Source: a virus. Taken from it: a stretch of DNA of 23,928 bases. Made by a program: the position numbers and the translations under genes. The DNA lies in the IMG/VR virus record IMGVR_UViG_3300042453_002507, positions 1-23,928 of that record; one strand, 5' to 3'. The notes under the pieces were generated by a model. It made no database searches. It was not told the origin of the DNA and saw only the letters and a program-made list of their open reading frames with translations. Shown piece after piece: positions 1 through 7,558 of this stretch (position 1 is the stretch's first letter; each line of letters opens with the position of its first letter).

Positions 1-592
1 TTGTCCAAAGACCAGCCATAGCGCCCTGCCGCCATCCAACCATTGCGTCTTCCCAGCGACCGTCTACTTTGGCCCGCTCAATCTGGTTCTTTTTTTCCTG
101 CACAGCCCGTCCGATCATGGCCTTGTTCGCGCTGGTAAACACTTGCGCCTTGATCCCGTTCTCGGTGTTGGCCAGCCATGTGTCGCGCCGGTTGAGTCCG
201 TCGCGGGTGGTCATGCGAAGCGAGGTCACTTGGTCGCGCAGCTTGGGCGCGTAGTTGTTTTCCCAGATGCTGTTCCATTCGCTCTCCGGCTTGGTGGCGA
301 CCTCGGCGTCGAACTTGGAAACCATGTCCGTCTTGATCCGGTCGGCGGCGGCAAGGTTGGCCTCGTCGCTGGCGCGGGCCATTGACAGCGAAAAGTCGCC
401 CAGCACATTGGCCGCTTGCTGACCGGCGTTGCCAAGGTTCTCGTAGGCGCGGCCCACGGCCATGTAGCTCGCGTCGTCGATCATGCCCATCAGTTCGACG
501 TCGGGCGTGCGGATGGCCCCCACCGGCAACGGAACGGCGGTCGATCCGGTCTGCGGGGCGTTGGGGATTTGGACGAGCGGGATGTTGGCCAT
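1..592 (-). CDS. Internal virion / structural protein, N-terminal part (runs off the left end)
   Basis: The frame is open from an ATG at 592 to the window edge, giving 197 visible residues beginning MANIPLVQIPNAPQTG; the gene continues outside. The start lies three bases after the stop of the upstream gene (TGATCATGG), which fits tight coupling. The visible part is hydrophilic, with long Ala/Asn/Lys/Glu-rich helical stretches and no membrane segment. Position directly downstream of a T7 gp14-like gene at the end of a podovirus structural operon suggests an internal virion or ejection protein (gp15/gp16-like). That role is inferred from gene order; I recognise no catalytic motif in the visible part. 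Very confident it is coding, moderate about the role. Confidence 0.75.
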   Translation of the reverse strand, partial: MANIPLVQIPNAPQTGSTAVPLPVGAIRTPDVELMGMIDDASYMAVGRAYENLGNAGQQAANVLGDFSLSMARASDEANLAAADRIKTDMVSKFDAEVATKPESEWNSIWENNYAPKLRDQVTSLRMTTRDGLNRRDTWLANTENGIKAQVFTSANKAMIGRAVQEKKNQIERAKVDGRWEDAMVGWRQGAMAGLWT

Positions 593-594
593 GA

Positions 595-1386
595 TCAGCG
601 GGAAGCTAAAGTTGCGCGACGGACTGGCACGTTCATGCTGCCCCCGCCAAAGTTAAAACCACTCGCCGTGCTTGCGGCTTGCGAGACGCCGGAAATGAGC
701 GACCCGTAGCTATTGACGCGCAGGGCGCTGGCGGTGTTCTGGCCTTCCAAGAGGATCGGCTGGGCGCGGAAGGACGCGCTGGCCGCGTTGTAGTCAGCGG
801 CGGCTTTATCGACCAAAGAGTATCCGGCTTGCCATTTCTCGACCTCGGCCTTGCGGAAGTAGGCGCTGCGCTCCATGTCGGCCTTGTAGAGTTCGTCGCC
901 CACGGCGAGTTCCATCAATCCGGCGCTTTCCGCCATGATGGTCAGCGGCGAGCCTTCGCTGGTCACACCGGCTTTGCCGAAAGCGGCGCGTTGCGCCCCC
1001 AGCATGCGCTCGTTTTCGGTTCGCATGCGCTTGGCGCGTTCGCGGGCCTCCAGTTCCACGCGGGCCGCTTCGTTTTCCATGATGGAAGCGTTTTGCAATC
1101 CGGCCTGCTCCTGCTGCTCGGCCTGCATGCGGGCCATCGTGGCCTGCATTTCCATCTGCTGCTTTTGGACGGCAAAGTTGTAGTTGGCCATCCGCTCGGA
1201 AGCGGCGGCTTGCTGCTGCTGGCCGTAGTACGAGACGCCCGCGGAGGCCAAGGTGGCGGCAATGGCGGTGCTGGCCATAATGACCGCGGCAGTGGTGCCG
1301 ACATAGTGGCAAGCGGAATGCGTTTCCAGCGGAGTACCAAAAGTCAGCACTCCGGCGCGAAGATGGTGTGGCAGTTCGTGATACAT
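595..1386 (-). CDS. Internal virion protein, T7 gp14-like
   Basis: A 263-residue protein if it starts at the ATG at 1386, three bases after the GNAT stop with AAGGTG upstream. A second candidate start at 1278 (MASTAIAATLASAGVSYY) would give 227 residues. It has a small Ala/Gly/Ser-rich hydrophobic segment (VIMASTAIAATLASAGVSYY) followed by a long Gln/Glu/Ala/Met/Arg-rich coiled-coil-like region (QQQQAAASERMANYNF and on). That is the layout of podovirus gp14-type internal core proteins, which are ejected and help DNA cross the cell envelope. The position after tail tube B and the GNAT gene matches many temperate podoviruses. The family call rests on architecture and context, not catalytic residues. 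The N-terminal 36 residues look less typical, so the shorter start is possible. Confidence 0.75.
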   Translation of the reverse strand: MYHELPHHLRAGVLTFGTPLETHSACHYVGTTAAVIMASTAIAATLASAGVSYYGQQQQAAASERMANYNFAVQKQQMEMQATMARMQAEQQEQAGLQNASIMENEAARVELEARERAKRMRTENERMLGAQRAAFGKAGVTSEGSPLTIMAESAGLMELAVGDELYKADMERSAYFRKAEVEKWQAGYSLVDKAAADYNAASASFRAQPILLEGQNTASALRVNSYGSLISGVSQAASTASGFNFGGGSMNVPVRRATLASR

Positions 1387-1388
1387 GG

Positions 1389-1811
1389 CTACAGCACCTT
1401 GACCATGTGGGTCATGCCGGTGTCGGCTTTGGTAAAGCCGTTCTTTTGGTGGAACTTGACCAACGAATCTTGTCTGCATGTGGTCAGCATGACGGCATAT
1501 CCGGTGGCTTTGGCCTCGCCGGTCAAAAAGGTATCCAAGTGACGCAGCGCCTTGACGGCGCGTCCCGCGTTGGCCGCGGGATTGCTCACCATGTATTCCA
1601 GCCAGCAAACCGGCGCGGAGTTGTCCATGTAGAGCCAAGCGGCGGCGGTGTCCTCGGTCTTTTCGCCCTCGGCCCAGTAGGCAATGACGCCCAGCTTGGG
1701 CAGGAAAAACGGCGGCACCGCGTCCCAACCGTGTCCCTTCCACCATCCGGCGACCATGTCATAGTCTTTGGCCGGATCATACATGCGAAGCTGAAGAAGG
1801 GCGTTGCTCAT
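1389..1811 (-). CDS. GNAT-like acetyltransferase of phage structural operons
   Basis: A 140-residue protein (MSNALLQLRMYDPAKDYDMV) with the feel of the GNAT-like proteins that sit beside podovirus tail and internal virion genes. It has a central strand AAAWLYMDNSAPVCWLEYMV, a helix after SNPAANAGRAVKALRHL, and a C-terminal block HQKNGFTKADTGMTHMVKVL. GNAT enzymes transfer acetyl groups from acetyl-CoA; the substrate here is unknown. I chose the ATG at 1811. A TTG at 1823 would extend the protein by four residues, but that TTG lies inside a copy of the 13-bp dispersed motif placed immediately before the ATG. No clear Shine-Dalgarno precedes the start. Confidence 0.75.
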   Translation of the reverse strand: MSNALLQLRMYDPAKDYDMVAGWWKGHGWDAVPPFFLPKLGVIAYWAEGEKTEDTAAAWLYMDNSAPVCWLEYMVSNPAANAGRAVKALRHLDTFLTGEAKATGYAVMLTTCRQDSLVKFHQKNGFTKADTGMTHMVKVL

Positions 1812-1812
1812 G

Positions 1813-1825
1813 GGTTTAGTCAAAA
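1813..1825. repeat. Dispersed motif copy 1 (GGTTTAGTCAAAA)
   Basis: On the minus strand it reads TTTTGACTAAACC and ends one base before the ATG of the GNAT gene, where an RBS would be expected. It is one of eight copies in the window and may act as an operator or translational control site. Confidence 0.7.
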
Positions 1826-1835
1826 CACACTAATG

Positions 1836-4526
1836 TCAATCCCCGTATGCGTCGAGCTTTACGACAAGGGCGCGGACGGTCATGGGGTAAGGCAGGCGCT
1901 GACGGAGGTAGAGGTCGCTGTCGTCGGAGTAGTCGCCCGCGACGACGACCTCGGCATCGCCGGAAAAAGGCGGCGGGCTGGCGTCCATCGGGTCATCGAA
2001 GTCCCGCGGGTAGATCCAGAGCCACTCCTGTCCGTCGGTGCTGGCCTCGCCGCCCAAGGACTTGAAGAGGCTGACCTCCACGCGGTTGATGCGCTTCTTG
2101 CGCCCGCGGGTCGGGCCGTCGCGCAGATCGAAGTCGAACTTCATCGGCAGGATGGTTGAAGTGTAGGGCAGGCCCACCAGCACCTTGGTGGCGGGTTTGG
2201 CCAAAGTGATCTGTCCGCTGGCGACGACCGCGTCGGGTTGGACGGCCCCGTCGGCCAAGACGCCCACGGTTTTACCGTTGAGGTGCGCGAGTCCGGTGAT
2301 GGTGGTGGTGGCGGTGCCGGAATAGCGTTTGGCAGAGTCCAGATACCACCAGTCGGCCTTGGTCTGGGCGTCAAAGGTGGCGCGGGCGTCGGGCCGGAGG
2401 CGCTCGATGTAGCGTTTGGTCTGGCCCCCGATGGTGCGGCGCACCGTCAGCCACACCTCGTCGTCGGCCCCGCTGGCCCCGTAGATCGTGGCAACTGATT
2501 CAATGTCGCCCTCGGTCGAGTGACGGTGCCACGCGACGACGTTCTGGTCGCGCTCGTAGCTCATGCCGATCAGCTTGCCGTCGCCCCGCACCGCCCAAAA
2601 GGTGGCGTCGGGCTGCTGCTGGAAGGCGAGTTCAACGATTTCACTTTCGGTGATGTGTTCCGAAAGCACGGTCAAATCCGGCGCAACCCATCCGTCGCGC
2701 TCAAAGTTGTAGGTCAGTTCGCGCAGCTTGCGCCCGCGGCGCTGGACAAAGAGCAGGACGTCGTTAAGCAGGATGGCGCGGATGTATTTCGATCCGTAGC
2801 CGCTCTGGCGGCGGGCAATGAGGTTGGTCGCGGAAAACGCCTCGGAATCCAGCGCACTACCCAAGACCCACTCGTCGCCGCTGGTGCCAACCATCAGCTT
2901 GCTTTGACTGAAAAGCCAGTTGATGCGGTTGGCCTCGTCGGCGGCAAGGGTCAGCGCGATGCCGCTGTCGGCGCTGCTGCTGGTCTGAAAGTTTTCAAAG
3001 TCGTCCACCTTGCTGCACCAGACGGTGGTCGGCTGGTGGGCGGTTCCGCCAAAGCACAGGCGCTGCTCGTGCAGGCAGACGGCCCGCGGGTAGCCGCGCA
3101 CCGCGGAGAATGCTGCCTCGCTCCACTGGGTGGTGCCGGTGATGGTCTTGCCCAGCCACTTGTTGACGGTGGCTCCGGCGCTGGTGCCGCTGGCCACGCT
3201 GTTAATTGTGACCACGCCGCCGGAGTTGAAGTCGGTCGATTCTAAAAAGACGCGGGCTTGGTTCTTGGTGAGGTTGGTCACCGTCACGTTGCTCTTGGTG
3301 GTGATCGGGTTTTGCGCGACCCACTTGTTGGCCGCGAGGTCGGTGGCAAAGACTCCTCCAGCCACATGAGTGACAAGGCAGTAGTAGACGGTGCCGCCAT
3401 TGGTCACATAGACCCCTTCGGGATAGGTCACTCCGGTAGCCCACGCGGTCGGCTGCGGGTTTTCCGAAGTGTAGGTGTAGGTATTGGCGTCGATGACTGT
3501 GATCGAGCGCGGGTTGGGCGAGCCGATGGGTGCCTCGGCCTGCGCCAGCGGAATCTGAATCTGATCCCCCGTCTGGTACCCGTGGCCGGTCGAGGTCACG
3601 CTGCAAGTAAACTCGGTGCGGGTAATGGTCGAGGCGGTATTGTTAATCGATACATCAGCCACTTCCAGCTTGAGTCCGACGCGCTCGTCCTCGGTGCCGG
3701 TGGCAACAAAGTTGCGCGGCTCGTCGCCGCACTTGAACTCGCGCACCACCTCGTAGGCGGTGAAGCCGCTGCCGCCGTCCTCGTCCATTTCCTTGGTCGG
3801 AACGCGCAGGAGGCGCACGGTGCCTTTCCAGATGCCGACGGTGGTCAACGTCCAAGTGCCTTGGATGTCCAGCGTGCCGCTGGTGGTGCCGTTGGCGTTG
3901 ATGGCCCGCTCCAAGCTGCTGCTGTTGCGTGGCCATTGGATAGCCCACTGGCTACCCACATGACCGGCCAGAAAGGTGGACGCGCTGGCCGTCAGCGTGA
4001 CGGTGCCGTTGGCCGCGCTGGAGGCGATGGTGGCGGTGCCGGTGTTCTGGTCGAGAACCGGAGGATACTTGAAGCTGATCGCGGAAAGCGTCCAGTTGTT
4101 GTTGGCGATACGGGAAAGTTTGCGCGGTGCGTGGTTGGGGTGGACGATGTACATGACATCGTTGACCTGTGCGTATTGCAGTTCGCGCAGTTCGCTTTCT
4201 TGGTAGGGGCTGGCGATTTCGTAGGGATTGCCTCCGCTCAAAACCGGAGCGCCGCCCGTCCAGAAGCGGATGTATTGGTGGCCCAACTCCAAGACAAACG
4301 TCGTGGTCACGGAAAAGTTGAACCCAATCAAGCGGCACCGCTGGCTGGCGTTCTTGGCCTCGCCCAGATACTCGGTGCCAGCGCGGCGGTAGACGCCTCC
4401 GTAGGGCAGGACGATCATGTTCTCCAGCGTGCGGCACCCGCTGCGGTATTTTTCGACGTCCGTGCGGGCGTCCATGTAAGGACTCAACTCGCCTGCATTG
4501 AGGGCGGTGACGAGGAGATTGGCCAT
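1836..4526 (-). CDS. Tail tube protein B (T7 gp12-like)
   Basis: An 896-residue structural protein of the short tail. The N-terminus MANLLVTALNAGELSPYMDARTD and the block GYPRAVCLHEQRLCFGGT (residues about 478-495) are hallmarks of the tail tubular protein B family, which forms the nozzle of podovirus tails. It directly follows tail tube A, as in T7 (gp11-gp12). Residues about 361-402 (AWATGVTYPEGVYVTNGG, then YYCLVTH and KWV) look like an inserted carbohydrate-binding module of the CBM5/12 type, with the W...Y..G..V..G..Y.C...H pattern. A Gly-rich segment TGHGYQTGDQIQI lies just before it. The inserted modules may contact host surface sugars; that is inference. The C-terminus ends in RQRLPYPMTVRALVVKLDAYGD-like sequence typical of the family. 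Confidence 0.9.
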   Translation of the reverse strand: MANLLVTALNAGELSPYMDARTDVEKYRSGCRTLENMIVLPYGGVYRRAGTEYLGEAKNASQRCRLIGFNFSVTTTFVLELGHQYIRFWTGGAPVLSGGNPYEIASPYQESELRELQYAQVNDVMYIVHPNHAPRKLSRIANNNWTLSAISFKYPPVLDQNTGTATIASSAANGTVTLTASASTFLAGHVGSQWAIQWPRNSSSLERAINANGTTSGTLDIQGTWTLTTVGIWKGTVRLLRVPTKEMDEDGGSGFTAYEVVREFKCGDEPRNFVATGTEDERVGLKLEVADVSINNTASTITRTEFTCSVTSTGHGYQTGDQIQIPLAQAEAPIGSPNPRSITVIDANTYTYTSENPQPTAWATGVTYPEGVYVTNGGTVYYCLVTHVAGGVFATDLAANKWVAQNPITTKSNVTVTNLTKNQARVFLESTDFNSGGVVTINSVASGTSAGATVNKWLGKTITGTTQWSEAAFSAVRGYPRAVCLHEQRLCFGGTAHQPTTVWCSKVDDFENFQTSSSADSGIALTLAADEANRINWLFSQSKLMVGTSGDEWVLGSALDSEAFSATNLIARRQSGYGSKYIRAILLNDVLLFVQRRGRKLRELTYNFERDGWVAPDLTVLSEHITESEIVELAFQQQPDATFWAVRGDGKLIGMSYERDQNVVAWHRHSTEGDIESVATIYGASGADDEVWLTVRRTIGGQTKRYIERLRPDARATFDAQTKADWWYLDSAKRYSGTATTTITGLAHLNGKTVGVLADGAVQPDAVVASGQITLAKPATKVLVGLPYTSTILPMKFDFDLRDGPTRGRKKRINRVEVSLFKSLGGEASTDGQEWLWIYPRDFDDPMDASPPPFSGDAEVVVAGDYSDDSDLYLRQRLPYPMTVRALVVKLDAYGD

Positions 4527-4529
4527 GAC

Positions 4530-5135
4530 CTATTGGCTGCTGGGAAACTTGGTGTAGCGGGCCGCGACAAGGTCGCTGTTTGTCCACGGCATCTTGCGGC
4601 GCAGACGCTCCTCAAAAGCGTCGGCCATGCGGGCCTTGGGGCCGGTGATGGCTTCGTATTCTTGCAGCAGTTCTTGCGGCATGTTGCGGCTTCCAGTTAG
4701 TGGGCCTGCCAGACGCGAAGCCAGCATGGTGGCCAGCGCATGGACAAACAGCGGGTGATAGAACGACCCGTCCTCGACGCGGGAGACATACCGGATGTTG
4801 GCCTCCTCGGCGTTGGTCAGAAGCTGGTCGGCCTCGATGCTGAACTCCCCCATCCTCTCGTTCGGCTCGTAGCCGTTGAGTTGCACAACGCGCAGGCAAT
4901 CAACCGGAAGCTGGTAGGCGCTCTCCCATTCGCTTTGCGGGGCGGTGGCCAGCTTGTTAAGCGCGGCGCGGCGCATGGCGAAGTTCCAGCGATGCCCTTG
5001 CAGGACTTCGTCGCGGGTCTGGGCGTAGAAACGATTGCAAAACTGGGCCTGCTTGCTGTCGTCGGTCAGCGCCATGATTGGCGAGATGCCCAGCTTGGCC
5101 AGAGCCAAGTTGCAGATGGATGTTTCGTCGGCCAT
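4530..5135 (-). CDS. Tail tube protein A (T7 gp11-like)
   Basis: A 201-residue protein, the usual size for podovirus tail tubular protein A, the adaptor ring between portal and nozzle. Diagnostic features are the N-terminus MADETSICNLALAKLGISPI, the block FYAQTRDEVLQGHRWNFAMRR (about residues 36-56), and YQLPVDCLRVVQLNGY. The start lies downstream of a probable intrinsic terminator. Three bases separate its stop from the start of tail tube B. Confidence 0.92.
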   Translation of the reverse strand: MADETSICNLALAKLGISPIMALTDDSKQAQFCNRFYAQTRDEVLQGHRWNFAMRRAALNKLATAPQSEWESAYQLPVDCLRVVQLNGYEPNERMGEFSIEADQLLTNAEEANIRYVSRVEDGSFYHPLFVHALATMLASRLAGPLTGSRNMPQELLQEYEAITGPKARMADAFEERLRRKMPWTNSDLVAARYTKFPSSQ

Positions 5136-5141
5136 GAAAGT

Positions 5142-5174
5142 GAAAAAGGGGGCAGACTATTTAAGCCGGTCTGC
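5142..5174 (-). terminator. Intrinsic terminator between the decoration-type gene and tail tube A
   Basis: On the minus strand the stem GCAGAC/GTCTGC (5174-5169 with 5157-5152) is followed by a C-run and then TTTTT. It lies after the stop at 5191 and before the ATG at 5135. It would reduce, not abolish, expression of tail genes relative to capsid genes. Confidence 0.6.
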
Positions 5175-5190
5175 CAGCGGCTGTGAGCCT

Positions 5191-5661
5191 TTAGGGCATG
5201 CGGAACGCAAGCAGGAAGCTGATCTTCTTGCCTGCGGTGAGCGCGTTGGTGCGCGTGATCGCGGCAACCACAGTGCGGGTCGTTTCGGTCACAACGTAAC
5301 GCGGAAGCACGCTGACTCCGATGTTCGGAGTGACAGCGGCGCTACCGGCGGTCGAACTGTTCAGCGAGATGGAAGTCGCACTGTAACGGTCGGCATCGCC
5401 CGCGTCTCCGATGGTCGGGATCGCCACAACGGAGCCGCCCAAGGACGCCTCGTTGTTGACGCGCCAGAGTTCGGGCAGCGGGATCGCACCAACGGGCAGG
5501 ACGGCAACATTGATGTTGTCGCCGCTGGCCGCTTCGGTGCCGGTTGCGGTGTAGGTCGCCTGCGCGTAAACGACGTTGCCTTTGACAAGGTCGCCGTCCA
5601 CGCGGTTGCGGACGTTAAGCTCCAGATTTTCGGGAGCGATGTCGGTGTAGAACGTAGCCAT
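5191..5661 (-). CDS. Structural protein next to capsid, possible decoration protein
   Basis: A 156-residue protein starting MATFYTDIAPENLELNVRN with a good AGGAG Shine-Dalgarno. It is rich in Thr, Ala, Ser and Val, with alternating small and beta-branched residues, and lacks membrane segments or catalytic motifs, so a beta-rich structural fold is likely. It sits 31 bases downstream of the major capsid gene and ahead of the tail genes, the usual place of capsid decoration or head-stabilising proteins. I do not recognise a specific family; the function is inferred from position and composition. Confidence 0.75.
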   Translation of the reverse strand: MATFYTDIAPENLELNVRNRVDGDLVKGNVVYAQATYTATGTEAASGDNINVAVLPVGAIPLPELWRVNNEASLGGSVVAIPTIGDAGDADRYSATSISLNSSTAGSAAVTPNIGVSVLPRYVVTETTRTVVAAITRTNALTAGKKISFLLAFRMP

Positions 5662-5692
5662 ATTATGATTCTCCTATGGTTAGTTGTTGTTG

Positions 5693-6601
5693 TTAGAGAA
5701 CCTCGTCGGCCAAGATCGACACGACCTTCTTCTCTTCCATGCGCGTTGCACCAAGGCTGGCCACGGTGCGGATTTGCAGGGAGTGCGACTTGTCGGCGCG
5801 GATGTCCACATGCACCTTGCGACCGGCGTCGGCCAGCTTGAGGCCGGAGCGGACGTAGGCGAAGCAAGTGCGGACGCCCGTGGCGGCGACGTAGGGCAAC
5901 AGGGACGACGCCACACGGCGGAACTTGAAGCCCATGAAGGTGTCGATATCGCCCTGCACCAGCGCCTTGACGCTGTTGAAGTCGGCGCTCGTCACTTCGG
6001 TCGTGCGAAGCAAATCTTGGATTTGCTTGGCGCTGACCACAAGGATACGCGGATCGCTGTCGTCCACCTCTGCGTTGTTGAGCAGGAAGGCGGCTTGGCG
6101 GAGCTTCGCGATGGTGAGGCCGCTGTTGGCAGCGGAGCCGGTTTCGACGTAATCGACGGCGACTTCTTGGCCCGAAGGCAAGCTGGTCGGGGTCACGCCG
6201 GTTTCGCCCGTGTAGGCGGTTCCCAGCGCGGCGTCGATGACGACCTTGTCGCAAGTCCGCATGTAAGCCATCGCGTGATTGCTGACGGTTTCGGACTGCG
6301 GCAGGCTGACTTCGCCAAGGTACTCGGCATCCCACTCGTCGAACAACGTGGCGTGTTCGTACGGGTAAGGACGGAGCCAGCGTTTGGCCAGCGTGACGTC
6401 ACTGATGTTGGTGTCGGCGGCGCGGGCGGTGATTTTGGTCATCTCGACCGCGGCCATTTGATTGAACGTTTTTTCTTTGCCGCGAACGGACTCCACGCTC
6501 ACGAACTCACGCAGTTTGGAAACCTTCTGTTGAAGCAGGTGTTCCCAGTTGCTGGTGAATTCCGTCGTGAAATACTGCGGAATTTGACTGATAGCAGACA
6601 T
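5693..6601 (-). CDS. Major capsid protein
   Basis: A 302-residue protein (MSAISQIPQYFTTEFTSNWE) of the HK97-fold type capsid family seen in T7-like temperate podoviruses. Recognisable blocks are NWEHLLQQKVSKLREFV, RPYPYEHATLFDEWDAEYLG and QGDIDTFMGFKFRRV near the C-terminal third; the last matches the 'G.I..F.GF.F' motif common in these capsids. It has a strong Shine-Dalgarno, AAAGGAG, seven bases before the ATG, unlike many genes here. A 517-bp intergenic region with a terminator precedes it, so it probably has its own promoter. A copy of the dispersed 13-bp motif lies in its leader. Confidence 0.9.
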   Translation of the reverse strand: MSAISQIPQYFTTEFTSNWEHLLQQKVSKLREFVSVESVRGKEKTFNQMAAVEMTKITARAADTNISDVTLAKRWLRPYPYEHATLFDEWDAEYLGEVSLPQSETVSNHAMAYMRTCDKVVIDAALGTAYTGETGVTPTSLPSGQEVAVDYVETGSAANSGLTIAKLRQAAFLLNNAEVDDSDPRILVVSAKQIQDLLRTTEVTSADFNSVKALVQGDIDTFMGFKFRRVASSLLPYVAATGVRTCFAYVRSGLKLADAGRKVHVDIRADKSHSLQIRTVASLGATRMEEKKVVSILADEVL

Positions 6602-6617
6602 AGTTTTTCTCCTTTGG

Positions 6618-6630
6618 TTTTGACTAAACC
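6618..6630. repeat. Dispersed motif copy 2 (TTTTGACTAAACC on plus)
   Basis: Lies in the leader of the capsid gene, ending five bases before the AAAGGAG Shine-Dalgarno on the minus strand. Confidence 0.7.
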
Positions 6631-6719
6631 CGCGTCGTGCGGATCTCGTCGGGTTGATTGGTTGTGGTGTCCTCGGCGCTACCGATTATCCGCGAGCGCG
6701 GGTCGTCGGCCTTGGGCAT
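6624..6719 (-). CDS. Possible 31-residue leader peptide upstream of capsid
   Basis: An ATG at 6719 opens a 31-codon frame beginning MPKADDPRSRIIGSAEDTTT. Its TAG stop falls inside the 13-bp motif copy at 6618-6630. A GGAG is present but 13 bases from the ATG, which is far. The product is hydrophilic and resembles nothing I know. It could be a small virion-associated protein or chance. Confidence 0.2.
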   Translation of the reverse strand: MPKADDPRSRIIGSAEDTTTNQPDEIRTTRV

Positions 6720-6796
6720 GCGCGTTGGACAGGCTCCACAAGGAGTTGTCTGCCTAACTGTTCGCGAGAATTGCGCTGCGACGGAATTGGCGCAAG

Positions 6797-6809
6797 GGTT
6801 TAGTCAAAA
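6797..6809. repeat. Dispersed motif copy 3 (GGTTTAGTCAAAA on plus)
   Basis: Lies in the non-coding region upstream of capsid. On the minus strand it reads TTTTTTTGACTAAACCC, so a -35-like TTGACT is present, but no good -10 follows at 16-18 bases. Confidence 0.7.
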
Positions 6810-6852
6810 AAAGTTCGCGGCGCTTTCTTTAACAAGACCGGCGCTTATTTAA

Positions 6853-6892
6853 GCAACGTGTCGATGCCTTAAACATGTTGTCCGCAACGTGT
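6853..6892. repeat. GCAACGTGT direct repeat with inverted arm
   Basis: GCAACGTGT occurs at 6853-6861 and 6884-6892. The second copy also pairs with ACATGTTG (6873-6880) across a 4-base loop, with one G-T wobble. It sits between the terminator and the capsid promoter region, so it could be a regulator-binding site. Confidence 0.4.
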
Positions 6893-6893
6893 A

Positions 6894-6920
6894 CAAAAAC
6901 CTGTCATTTTTAGACAGGTT
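6894..6920 (-). terminator. Intrinsic terminator upstream of capsid
   Basis: AACCTGTC (6898-6905) and GACAGGTT (6913-6920) form a perfect 8-bp stem with a 7-base loop. On the minus strand the core stem CCTGTC/GACAGG is followed by TTTTTGT. It would end transcripts coming from the scaffold and accessory genes. Confidence 0.7.
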
Positions 6921-7017
6921 GTCGCAGTTCCCGAACGGGTATAGCGAAAAAGTGGATACAGAGACGGAGGAAAATCTGCGCCCCGATGGGGTATGCTGTC
7001 GGGAATCTTGAGTAGGG

Positions 7018-7115
7018 GGCGGTGGCGGGACTTGCACCCGCTTTGTTACATATTCTTGTGTTAGTTTGTAACGCTCCACTGTCTGGCCGCGTGTCCATCT
7101 CCACGCCGCACCGCC
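7018..7115 (-). tRNA. tRNA-like fold, degenerate or unusual (98 nt)
   Basis: On the minus strand a perfect 7-bp acceptor stem (GGCGGTG at 7115-7109 with CACCGCC at 7024-7018) abuts a 5-bp T-stem with loop GCGGG-TGCAAGT-CCCGC, one base off the canonical TTCAAGT. A D-arm-like hairpin GCGTG-GAGATGGA-CACGC, with the GG of a D-loop, follows the 5' acceptor. A long variable-arm-like stem GTTACA/TGTAAC precedes the T-arm. I could not place a normal anticodon arm with U33: the candidate stem is CCA/TGG only. It may be a decayed tRNA, a tRNA mimic or a class II-like tRNA with an atypical anticodon arm. No anticodon is assigned. Confidence 0.35.
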
Positions 7116-7118
7116 AAA

Positions 7119-7271
7119 TTATCGTCCGTTCAACGCGATGTAGACGAACGCGAAGTTGCTGAACATGTAGCCGACGAAGACCGCGCACATGGGGCGGTCA
7201 TCCTGCATGTAAAACCCCACCGCCGTCCAGCCGTAGCAGAGCGTGCAGATAAGCAGCGGGACAAAGGTCAC
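7119..7271 (-). CDS. 50-residue two-helix membrane protein
   Basis: A GTG at 7271 overlaps the stop of the metallopeptidase gene (GTGA), supporting a coupled gene. The product begins MTFVPLLICTLCYGWTAVGF, then a short charged turn (MQDDRP) and a second hydrophobic segment (CAVFVGYMFSNFAFVYIAL). Two short membrane helices with an acidic turn fit a class II holin-like or other small phage inner-membrane protein. It is the last gene before the terminator and tRNA-like region. A role in lysis is only a guess, because the endolysin lies far away in this orientation. Confidence 0.65.
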   Translation of the reverse strand: MTFVPLLICTLCYGWTAVGFYMQDDRPMCAVFVGYMFSNFAFVYIALNGR

Positions 7272-7558
7272 GAAATGACCCCGTCGTTGTGCCGCGCCAG
7301 CCAGCCACAGACTTCGCTAACCAGACGCCCGATCTCGTCCACGCACTCCTCATCCAAGTCGAAGAGGCGGGCGTGGATCAGTTCGTGGCAGGCCAGTTCG
7401 ATGCCGCGGTGGCTGATGGCGTCGGGATGGATGTAAATTGTCCGGTCGTCTTTGACGCACAGACCGTCGTGGGTCACGCGGGCCGGTGGGCGCTGAATCT
7501 TGATCCGCCACGGTTTGCCATCGATGGCGAGACGTTTGGTCGGGATGCGGCGGCTCAT
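7268..7558 (-). CDS. Small HExxH zinc metallopeptidase-like protein
   Basis: A 96-residue protein starting MSRRIPTKRLAIDGKPWRIK, with an ATGA overlap to the upstream gene. It carries HELIH at residues 58-62 and an acidic helix DLDEECVDEI at 67-76 that could supply the third zinc ligand, the minimal layout of a zincin. A strand IYIHPDAIS precedes the motif helix, as in small phage HExxH proteins and ImmA/SprT-like domains. Substrate unknown; it may cleave a host regulator or a virion protein. Its place in the late operon between scaffold and capsid argues for expression during assembly. Recognition is by motif only. Confidence 0.75.
   Translation of the reverse strand: MSRRIPTKRLAIDGKPWRIKIQRPPARVTHDGLCVKDDRTIYIHPDAISHRGIELACHELIHARLFDLDEECVDEIGRLVSEVCGWLARHNDGVIS

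Larger units (their letters stand above)
6602..7118. other. 517-bp intergenic region upstream of capsid
   Basis: This is the longest stretch without a convincing gene. It holds two copies of the dispersed 13-bp motif (6618-6630, 6797-6809) in opposite orientation, a strong minus-strand terminator (6894-6920), a repeated GCAACGTGT element (6853-6861, 6884-6892), and a tRNA-like fold (7018-7115). A 31-codon frame at 6624-6719 is possible but weak. The region between 6700 and 6890 probably carries the capsid promoter; I could not identify a convincing -10/-35 pair. Confidence 0.6.

Noticed and set aside
3258-4700. A long plus-strand open frame opposite tail tubes A and B
   Set aside because: It is antisense to clear structural genes, has a random Gly/Val/Ala-rich composition and follows from GC-rich codon bias.
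6849-7079. 76-codon frame in the intergenic region
   Set aside because: It crosses the tRNA-like structure and the strong terminator and has no RBS; composition is not protein-like.
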